DNA from: a virus
DNA: 28,165 bases
Direction: 5' to 3' (one strand)
Virus record (IMG/VR): IMGVR_UViG_3300020473_001846
Location: 1-28,165 of that record
Shown here one piece after another: positions 1 through 4,888 of the stretch. Numbering within the stretch: position 1 is the stretch's first letter; every line of letters begins with the position of its first letter. The notes beneath the pieces were generated by a model. That model did no database searches. It was not told the origin of the DNA and was given only the letters and a program-made list of their open reading frames with translations. Both the position numbers and the translations under genes were made by a program.

Positions 1-47
1 CCCATATATATTAAGACATTCTACCCACATCATGCACACACGATGTG

Positions 48-171
48 TGTGTTCGGTATTGGCAATCCATCATATGTATGTGAGGCGTAGGGTGTTCGGG
101 GTGTTCGGGGTGTTCAGTGCATCGGTTTTAGTTGTGCATTGGTTGTGCATCGGGGTGTTCGGGTTGTGCAT
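48..171. repeat. Short iterated repeats in the left non-coding region
   Basis: Two short words recur here. GGTGTTCGG (last copy GGTGTTCAG) is present three times in exact 9-bp register at 91-99, 100-108 and 109-117, again as GGTGTTC at 154-160, and a related TGTGTTCGG lies at 48-56. TTGTGCAT occurs at 132-139, 143-150 and 164-171. Just to the left is a perfect inverted repeat, CACACA-CGA-TGTGTG, at 35-49. The clustering is visible directly. The function is inference: iterated binding sites near a replication origin, a packaging site or an early control region are all possible. Short ORFs that cross this region are rich in Val, Phe, Cys and His because of the repeats and do not look like proteins. 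Confidence 0.6.
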
Positions 172-250
172 TTCGTCCAGTCATTGTGTTATTTCAGGCA
201 CTTACAAGCACACAATGTGTTGACCTGCGCGGCCTTGCTTGTCTATTTTT

Positions 251-448
251 CGGGGTGAGCGAAGCGAAGGGCCGCCGAAGGCAACTAGAGACTGGAGCGC
301 AGCGAAAGGAACGAAATTCTTCAGGTGAAGCGTAGCGAACACCGTAACCCGAAGGGTGAGGGGGGGCCGGAGCAAGGTAAGCGAACGAAGTGAGAGTCCC
401 GACCGAAGGGCGGGTACCTTAGCGGAGGGCTTCCCGATGCTCTGCTAA
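251..448. other. Dense array of small hairpins, many with GNA loops; possible structured RNA or DNA element
   Basis: The stretch contains consecutive potential hairpins. Mini-hairpins of the form GC-GNA-GC lie at 259-265 (loop GAA), 297-303 (GCA) and 330-336 (GTA), each followed by GAA. GCC-GAA-GGC is at 274-282 and CCC-GAA-GGG at 348-356. GGTG (324-327) pairs with CACC (340-343) around the 330-336 mini-hairpin. CTGGAG (292-297) can pair with CTTCAG (319-324) with one wobble pair. AAGGTA (374-379) pairs with TACCTT (415-420) and encloses a hairpin at 398-414 with a GAA loop. TTAGCGGAG (419-427) pairs with CTCTGCTAA (440-448). GNA triloops closed by C-G are known to be unusually stable in DNA. 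I do not recognise a named RNA family. It lies upstream of the packaging genes, so a noncoding RNA, a packaging or genome-end site, or a replication element are all open. Confidence 0.5.
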
Positions 449-491
449 CTCAGGTCTGAAATCGATCTGCAAAAAAACGAATTTTGGCTTT

Positions 492-529
492 GGGACTCCT
501 AAAAAATTTTGGGACTCCTAGAAAATTTT
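492..529. repeat. Tandem duplication of a 19-bp A/T-rich unit
   Basis: Two copies of a 19-bp unit (GGGACTCCTA, one variable base, then AAAATTTT) sit head to tail at 492-510 and 511-529 and differ only at the eleventh base (A versus G). The AAAATTTT core is self-complementary and may be bent. The duplication lies just before the most plausible start of the small membrane protein gene. The reading frame stays open through it because 38 bp plus flanks happens to avoid stops, so the repeat makes the true start of that gene uncertain. Confidence 0.75.
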
Positions 530-549
530 TTGGTGTGTATACTGCGGGT

Positions 550-876
550 GTGACGGATGAACTCATACGGCAGTTGATTGACTTTGGTGGTCTTGGTGGT
601 TTCGCCGGATTCCTTGTTTGGCAGTTTCTTCAGATGCAGAAGCGATTAGACAACCTGGTTGAAAAGTTTCAAGAGCAGGTTAGAGAAATCTCAGAAGACC
701 ATGACACGCGTGTAGAGCGGATGCGTGCCAGGTATGATGTTGTTATTGCAGACATCAGGGCGGACTGCAGCACAACCATCAACAAGCTGCAGGATGAGGT
801 AAAGCAGGCACAAAGGGATCTGCTCGCTCGGGAACGAGAATCTTTGTATAGCTTAAGGACAAGTGACGATGAGTGA
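550..876 (+). CDS. Small membrane protein with coiled coil, holin-like (BhlA/UviB type?)
   Basis: About 108 residues if it starts at the GTG at 550; the frame is open further upstream to a TTG at 484, but that part is encoded by a tandem repeat and reads as low-complexity sequence, so I prefer the internal start. No start in this frame has a clear ribosome binding site. The protein has a short N-terminal amphipathic stretch, one membrane segment at about residues 11-29 (Gly-rich, then FLVWQFLQM), and then a long charged helix with heptad character to the C-terminus. This topology, membrane anchor followed by a Lys/Arg/Glu coiled coil, is that of BhlA/UviB-type holin-like proteins and also of Rz-type inner-membrane spanins. 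It therefore may act at the inner membrane in lysis. No endolysin gene is seen beside it, so the role is inferred from shape alone. Confidence 0.5.
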   Translation: MTDELIRQLIDFGGLGGFAGFLVWQFLQMQKRLDNLVEKFQEQVREISEDHDTRVERMRARYDVVIADIRADCSTTINKLQDEVKQAQRDLLARERESLYSLRTSDDE

Positions 877-946
877 TTTATTTATACTGGTTGTCATTGT
901 GTGGCTATCGTTGTTTGCCGCATCACACTTTTGCAGCTCTGACTAG
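869..946 (+). CDS. Possible 25-residue single-helix membrane micro-protein
   Basis: An ATG at 869 overlaps the end of the upstream gene (the ATG sits a few bases before that gene's TGA at 874-876) and opens a 25-residue frame that ends with TAG at 944-946. The product is almost all membrane helix (LFILVVIVWLSLFAAS, about residues 4-19) with a Cys near the end. The overlapping start suggests translational coupling to the holin-like gene. There is no good lipobox, and only a few residues follow the Cys, so it is not a convincing outer-membrane spanin (Rz1). It could be a small holin, an antiholin partner or a chance ORF. Its end overlaps the 3' end of the convergent minus-strand gene by 4 bp. 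Confidence 0.35.
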   Translation: MSDLFILVVIVWLSLFAASHFCSSD

Positions 947-1353
947 CTAGCCTGGGCTTGCCCGCCGCCCTGTTCCATACGAAACAATGTCATCCGAACT
1001 GACGGCATGCTCCTGGCGTTGACCGGTTGCATTCGTTGAAAGTTGAACCGTTGCCCCAGGATTGCGTCTCTTACCATGGTGGACATTGATGCCCCCAGAT
1101 ACACGCCCACCTTGTTCAGCTCATCATATGTTCTTTTCGGCAGTTGGATTGTTTTGCCTTTTGTCGAGCCAACGATAGCTTTGATGTCGGTGCTTGGTGC
1201 AGTGACTCCATAGTTTGCCAGTGAGCCAATAAACGACTCGACACATATGCTTGCAAGTGCACTCACGGTGATGTGTGTTTTCTTTGCCGTTCGCGACAGA
1301 AGCTCAAAACAGGAATCATCGATAGGAATTGTTGTTTTACTTTTGTTTGCCAT
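943..1353 (-). CDS. Probable DNA-binding regulator with two ribbon-helix-helix-like segments
   Basis: A 136-residue protein and the only convincing minus-strand gene in the window. Residues about 6-45 and 66-104 each read as a short beta-strand segment (KTTIPIDD; KTIQLPKR) followed by two helices (ELLSRTAKK then SALASICVESFIG; YDELNKVGV then MSTMVRDAILG), the pattern of Arc/MetJ/CopG ribbon-helix-helix (RHH) repressors. Two such units in one chain would make a pseudo-dimer. The C-terminal 30 residues are Gln/Gly/Arg-rich. The start codon is separated by only 17 bp from the GTG of the divergent plus-strand gene, so any promoter or operator must lie inside coding sequence, and the protein is well placed to control that gene or itself. 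No Shine-Dalgarno sequence is visible. The assignment rests on secondary-structure pattern, not on a recognised family member. Confidence 0.6.
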   Translation of the reverse strand: MANKSKTTIPIDDSCFELLSRTAKKTHITVSALASICVESFIGSLANYGVTAPSTDIKAIVGSTKGKTIQLPKRTYDELNKVGVYLGASMSTMVRDAILGQRFNFQRMQPVNARSMPSVRMTLFRMEQGGGQAQAS

Positions 1354-1370
1354 TGCCGCAGAATACCGTT

Positions 1371-1841
1371 GTGAGTGAATCTACGTCAACAACTACATCT
1401 TTACTCCAGTTAGTTGAAAAATCAGATGTTGCTGATTACTGGCTAAAGGCTGCTGTGAGCACCGAGTGTCTTGTTGCCCGTGCATTTGATGAGAGTGCAG
1501 GCGACCTGGCCGAACTTCACCGTAACCTTCGTGCAGTTCAAACCTATGTCAGCGTTCGCAAGTCGATTGGTGAGATGGTGGAGAAGTCGAGTACATTTTC
1601 CACAGATTCTAGCTGGGACCCATTTGCGCCTGATGTGCTTGACAAGCAACTGGATGTTTCTGCTGCCAGGGCAGAGTTTGATGCATCAGCTTCTACAGAC
1701 GCAGCGGTTGAGTTATACAAAGCGGGCTTGAGCTACAACGACATTATTGATAAGACCGGTCTTTCGAGGCGACAGGTTGAAAAGGCAGTGAAGAAGTCGG
1801 GTATTCGTCGTAAGCGTAAGACTCTTGAAATTGTGGGCTAG
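1371..1841 (+). CDS. Candidate terminase small subunit (helix-turn-helix protein)
   Basis: About 156 residues from the GTG at 1371. An upstream in-frame TTG at 1329 would overlap the divergent gene and adds an unlikely Cys/Phe-rich leader, so it is rejected. The N-terminal two thirds are helical and acidic. Residues about 111-145 form a clear helix-turn-helix (AAVELYKAGLSYNDII, then TGLSRRQVEKAVKK), followed by a basic tail RRKRK. Small terminase subunits bind the packaging site through such a motif and recruit the large subunit, and this gene is the nearest plus-strand gene before terL, which is the usual order. The odd point is that the DNA-binding motif is at the C-terminus; in well-studied small terminases it is N-terminal. 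A transcription regulator is the main alternative. No ribosome binding site is evident. Confidence 0.55.
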   Translation: MSESTSTTTSLLQLVEKSDVADYWLKAAVSTECLVARAFDESAGDLAELHRNLRAVQTYVSVRKSIGEMVEKSSTFSTDSSWDPFAPDVLDKQLDVSAARAEFDASASTDAAVELYKAGLSYNDIIDKTGLSRRQVEKAVKKSGIRRKRKTLEIVG

Positions 1842-1856
1842 TCACATTAGTATGTT

Positions 1857-1868
1857 GTTCGAGCGAAC
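1857..1868. repeat. Short inverted repeat (operator-like)
   Basis: GTTCG and CGAAC flank a 2-bp centre in the gap between the small and large terminase genes. Just downstream GTGGT (1872-1876) can pair with ACCAC (1891-1895). The symmetry is real but short, so a protein-binding site is only a possibility. Confidence 0.3.
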
Positions 1869-1919
1869 CATGTGGTCTTTAATCCTTTGTACCACTCACT
1901 CAGGCAAGCTCTCCTTTTG

Positions 1920-1966
1920 CGCCACCAGCGGCCTTTTACCATTCAAAAGTTGTTGGTGGCGTTTTT
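1920..1966 (+). terminator. Stem-loop with T-run immediately before the terL start codon
   Basis: CGCCACCA (1920-1927) pairs perfectly with TGGTGGCG (1954-1961). An inner CTTTT (1933-1937) can pair with AAAAG (1945-1949). Five T residues follow at 1962-1966 and the ATG of the large terminase gene begins at the next base. The form is that of a rho-independent terminator with a long loop. Because its T-run touches the start codon, it may reduce read-through into the late genes or act as an attenuator. It also leaves no room for a Shine-Dalgarno sequence at terL. Confidence 0.6.
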
Positions 1967-3739
1967 ATGAGTAAAGTAAAAGAATTCTGGGAACGTTGTC
2001 GTACAGACAGGCGGTTTTACTTCCAGAACTGTTTGAAGATCCGAACCATGGTGGACGGCAAGTATAAGCTGACGCCGTTCCTTCTAAACGATGAGCAGGA
2101 GCAGATCCTCAATGCCATCGAAGAACAAGAGCAAGCACATGCGCCAGTTCGGTTGATTATCCTGAAATCCAGAAAGGTCGGCTGTTCGACTCTCATTGAA
2201 GCTCTGGGTCAACATTACTGCCAGTTCAGTAAGCACGCGAATGCCAAATGCATCGCTCACCTCAAAGATAGCACCAAGGAAATTTTTGGTATTGCAAAAC
2301 GTTACCAACAAAACCTTCCAGACTTCTTTGATGAGATTGCCCCGGCGCGGGTCATTGGCCATTCAATCCAGTGGACACATGGCTCCAGGTTTGCCATCCA
2401 GACACAGGGTGCCACTGATGCTGCGCGTGGCTCTACACCTGACTTTCTTCATCTGTCTGAGCTGGCGCTATGGTGGAAGAACCGCCGTGCAACATCTGAT
2501 GAAGATGTGCTTCAGTCTCAGTTGGGTTCTTTAGAAGATAAGTTTGGAACCACCTGCATTATTGAATCTACAGCTCACGGTGCGGCAGGCGCGTTTTACA
2601 ATCGGTTTTGGCAAGCCTGGAAGAACGAGCCTGGTAACATATTCAAGGCTTTGTTTTTCGGGTGGCAGGAGCACGTTCATTACCGTCTGCCTGCGGAGCA
2701 CGGGGATAAGGCGCTTTATGAGCGCCTGGTCCGTGCCCATCGTTCAGACGATAAGACATTGTTCTACGAGTTAGCCTCCCAGCAAGGCTGGGATGTGTTC
2801 TGGGCAGATAGAATGATTGAGTTCAACCTCGACCCTTGCCAAGTTCGCTGGGCGCTTCAGACGCTGCGAACGAAATTCGGTGGCGATTTGGTGAGGTTTG
2901 ACACAGAATACCCACTCTCACCTCAGATTGCTTTTACGTCTAGCGCCAGAAGTCCTTTTGACCAGGTTGCTGTTGAGGAGATTTCTCGCGAGCTTTCCGA
3001 TAATCCTCGTCCCTGTACTAAGGGAGAGTCTATAAATGAGAACCTTGTTCTTAGTCCAGGGAAAGATCATTGGCACGTGTGGAAGCTGCCTGAGCCTAAC
3101 CATGAATACCTTGTGACTATTGACTCGGCACACGGAGTAGAGGATGGAGACTTCTCTTGTTTACAAGTATTGGACCGGACCACTCGAGAGCAGGTGGCCG
3201 AATATTACGCTCGCAAGCCACCCGATATCGCTGCACATCAGGCCGCTCTTGCAGGCAGAGCGTACAACGATGCCCTTATTGTTCCTGAAATCGACGGACC
3301 TGGCCTCGCGGTGGTCAAAGAGTTGCTCGATATGTTTGGGGGAAGTGGATACCCCAATATCTATGTACGCTCAACATCAGGTAACTGGACCCAGCGATTC
3401 GGTTTTAGAACTCAGGGAAAGGGGCAGCGTTCAGCAGCAATAGCTGCGTTAGCTAAGGCGATTAGGCTCAGGGGTTGGACCTTCAATTCATTACGTCTAA
3501 TGGGTGAGTGTAAAACCTTTATTGAAAACATGAGCGGTCGCGCAGAGGCTATGCCTGGTTCACACGATGATGCGGTAATGGCAATGGCTATCGGTTTGTA
3601 TCTTGACTATGAACTGGGAGATGCGGCAATATCGACTCCAGCAGTGAAAGCAAAAGAATTGCCGAGGGATGCGGTGGCTAATTTCTTAGACGTGAAGCCA
3701 GATGGCGACAGAGATCCACACCTGGGGACGATATGGTAG
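1967..3739 (+). CDS. terL: Terminase large subunit (packaging ATPase and nuclease)
   Basis: A 590-residue DNA-packaging motor that docks on the portal, pumps DNA into the prohead by ATP hydrolysis and cuts the concatemer. The N-terminal ATPase shows a Walker A-like loop at residues 67-75 (KSRKVGCST), a Walker B strand with catalytic Glu at 159-165 (DFLHLSE) and a coupling motif near 200-205 (ESTAHG). The C-terminal RNase H-like nuclease shows the expected acidic residues: Asp386 in YLVTIDSAHG, Glu441 in VPEIDG, and Asp534/Asp535 in GSHDDAVMAM. Length is normal for the family. The start is not supported by a Shine-Dalgarno sequence, since a stem-loop and T-run end right at the ATG. The gene ends inside the next gene with a 7-base overlap. 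Confidence 0.96.
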   Translation: MSKVKEFWERCRTDRRFYFQNCLKIRTMVDGKYKLTPFLLNDEQEQILNAIEEQEQAHAPVRLIILKSRKVGCSTLIEALGQHYCQFSKHANAKCIAHLKDSTKEIFGIAKRYQQNLPDFFDEIAPARVIGHSIQWTHGSRFAIQTQGATDAARGSTPDFLHLSELALWWKNRRATSDEDVLQSQLGSLEDKFGTTCIIESTAHGAAGAFYNRFWQAWKNEPGNIFKALFFGWQEHVHYRLPAEHGDKALYERLVRAHRSDDKTLFYELASQQGWDVFWADRMIEFNLDPCQVRWALQTLRTKFGGDLVRFDTEYPLSPQIAFTSSARSPFDQVAVEEISRELSDNPRPCTKGESINENLVLSPGKDHWHVWKLPEPNHEYLVTIDSAHGVEDGDFSCLQVLDRTTREQVAEYYARKPPDIAAHQAALAGRAYNDALIVPEIDGPGLAVVKELLDMFGGSGYPNIYVRSTSGNWTQRFGFRTQGKGQRSAAIAALAKAIRLRGWTFNSLRLMGECKTFIENMSGRAEAMPGSHDDAVMAMAIGLYLDYELGDAAISTPAVKAKELPRDAVANFLDVKPDGDRDPHLGTIW

Positions 3740-3942
3740 AGGCTACTATACTAATAGTGGGGATGACCCTGGCAATTCCGTTTGCACTGCTTTGTTTATC
3801 TGTGCGAAGATTCCTGATACATAAGTCCGATATTGAAGACAGAAAGCTCAAGGTTGCAGTAATGGAAAATTCCAAGAGCGCCTGGGAAGAGTTTGATGTA
3901 AAGTATCGAGAGCAGTTTGAATTTGATGCGGGGAGGCAATAG
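3733..3942 (+). CDS. Small membrane-anchored hypothetical protein
   Basis: 69 residues. Its ATG lies inside the end of terL (ATGGTAG, 7-base overlap) with a GGGGA sequence just upstream. One hydrophobic segment at about residues 4-25 (ILIVGMTLAIPFALLCL) is followed by Arg/Lys residues and a charged helix. I do not recognise it. The position between terminase and portal, and a membrane helix plus coiled coil, would also suit a small holin or a minor virion membrane-interacting protein. It abuts the next gene, whose ATG follows the TAG directly. Confidence 0.7.
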   Translation: MVEATILIVGMTLAIPFALLCLSVRRFLIHKSDIEDRKLKVAVMENSKSAWEEFDVKYREQFEFDAGRQ

Positions 3943-4272
3943 ATGGCGGCAAGCATAATAGCAGCAGCAATAACGGGTGCTATCGGGCTGATTGGTTCAA
4001 TCACGTCAACAAAGATGCAGATAGACGCTCAGGAAGAGGCTGCGGCAAAGCGGGCTGCTTTTTCAAAGCATCAATCTGCATTGGCACGAAAAGAACAAGA
4101 AAGAGTGAAGTTTAAGCCGCAGGAGCGGGCGCAGGCACCCCAGCCTGGATCGGTTGGTATGGTTTCCCAGGCACCTCGAATGCAAGACACTGGGTATGTT
4201 CAACTGTCCAGGTCACCTCGGATGACGGCAGCAGAGCGAATCAAAGAACAGCTACAAGCTAGGAGAATATAA
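3943..4272 (+). CDS. Hypothetical protein with hydrophobic Ala/Gly-rich N-terminus
   Basis: 109 residues with a good ribosome binding site (GGAGG at 3932-3936). Residues about 4-20 are an Ala/Ile/Gly-rich hydrophobic helix, 25-57 a strongly charged amphipathic helix, and the rest a Pro/Gln/Arg-rich, probably disordered tail. This shape is common among small phage virion proteins that contact membranes or DNA, but no family is recognised. The stop overlaps the next ATG by one base (TAATG), which suggests coupled translation. Confidence 0.7.
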   Translation: MAASIIAAAITGAIGLIGSITSTKMQIDAQEEAAAKRAAFSKHQSALARKEQERVKFKPQERAQAPQPGSVGMVSQAPRMQDTGYVQLSRSPRMTAAERIKEQLQARRI

Positions 4273-4574
4273 TGGCAGCATTACCCCCACCACCTCCCGG
4301 TCCTGGCGGACCTCCAATGGGCGGACCTCCAATGGGCGGACCTCCAATGGGCGGACCTCCAATGGGCGGACCTGAAGAGGTTTCACCTGAGCAAGTAGAT
4401 CAGCTAATTTCAATGCTGCTCACATTGCCACCAGAGATATTGCAGCAAATAATCAGCGCAATTGACACTGAGATGGCAGCGGGCGGTGAAGAGATGTCAG
4501 CGCCTGGACCAGCGGAAGCAGATATTCCTGCTGGTGCACTCGATGAAGCAGCGCAGGCTCGGGCTGGGCTTTAA
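4272..4574 (+). CDS. Hypothetical protein with PPMGG tandem repeats
   Basis: 100 residues preceded by AGGAG at 4261-4265. The N-terminal third is a Pro/Gly tract containing four PPMGG units. Residues about 38-70 form a predicted acidic helical segment (SPEQVDQLISMLLTL and on), and the C-terminus is Ala/Pro/Glu-rich. The composition suggests a flexible linker with a short helical binding domain, perhaps a minor head or portal-associated protein. No family is recognised. It overlaps its neighbours by one base at each end. Confidence 0.7.
   Translation: MAALPPPPPGPGGPPMGGPPMGGPPMGGPPMGGPEEVSPEQVDQLISMLLTLPPEILQQIISAIDTEMAAGGEEMSAPGPAEADIPAGALDEAAQARAGL
4305..4373 (+). repeat. Perfect 15-bp tandem minisatellite inside a gene
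   Basis: The unit GGCGGACCTCCAATG occurs four times in a row without a mismatch (4305-4319, 4320-4334, 4335-4349, 4350-4364), followed by a 9-bp partial copy to 4373. It encodes PPMGG repeats in the host gene. Exact identity, including third codon positions, implies recent slippage expansion. Confidence 0.95.
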
Positions 4575-4888
4575 TGGCGATACCTCGGTTTGAAAACCCG
4601 GCATTTGCTGCCGCAGGTGCCCCTAAGATGTTTGGTAGGCCTGAGCAACAGGCGACGGGCGAGCAGGGGGGGTTAACCGATTTGGATCGTGAGATGGTTG
4701 ACTTGATTGGGGATCGGGACCAAGGGGCTGAGATTGCAAGAATGACGGCTCAACCACCGCAAGAGCAGCAAGGCTCTTTTGGCAGCGGAATGGACTGGCG
4801 AGCAAGGGCAGCGCAATTGATGCGAAAAAGAATGGCAGCGCAGTCAGATCAAGAAGGTCAGCCAGCTTGGATGCAACAGCGAGGGTAA
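4574..4888 (+). CDS. Hypothetical acidic/Gln-rich small protein
   Basis: 104 residues, translation probably coupled to the upstream gene through a TAATG overlap, since no strong ribosome binding site is visible. It is rich in Gln, Ala, Arg, Met and Gly, with a short helical stretch at about residues 35-58 (LTDLDREMVDLIGDRDQGAEIARM) and a basic helix near 74-90. No membrane segment and no known domain. Its stop codon is followed directly by the portal ATG, so it belongs to the packaging/head transcription unit and may be a minor head or portal accessory protein. Confidence 0.65.
   Translation: MAIPRFENPAFAAAGAPKMFGRPEQQATGEQGGLTDLDREMVDLIGDRDQGAEIARMTAQPPQEQQGSFGSGMDWRARAAQLMRKRMAAQSDQEGQPAWMQQRG

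Noticed and set aside
32-335. Two short plus-strand ORFs (63 and 67 residues) in the left non-coding region
   Set aside because: They are translations of the GGTGTTCGG and TTGTGCAT repeats and of the hairpin array, with odd Cys/Val/Phe/His composition, no ribosome binding site and no domain.
251-448. Fragment of rRNA, tRNA, tmRNA or an IscB/TnpB-associated guide RNA
   Set aside because: No conserved rRNA words, no tRNA cloverleaf and no IscB or TnpB-like gene nearby; the structure is described without a family name.
538-543. TATACT as a -10 promoter box
   Set aside because: No -35 element at the correct distance, and the six bases lie within an open frame, so it is not enough to call a promoter.
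1329-1370. Upstream TTG start for the helix-turn-helix gene
   Set aside because: It would overlap the divergent regulator and add an unlikely hydrophobic Cys-containing leader; the GTG at 1371 gives a protein that starts cleanly.
4305-4373. CRISPR-like repeat array
   Set aside because: Units are contiguous, 15 bp, with no spacers, and encode PPMGG inside a gene.
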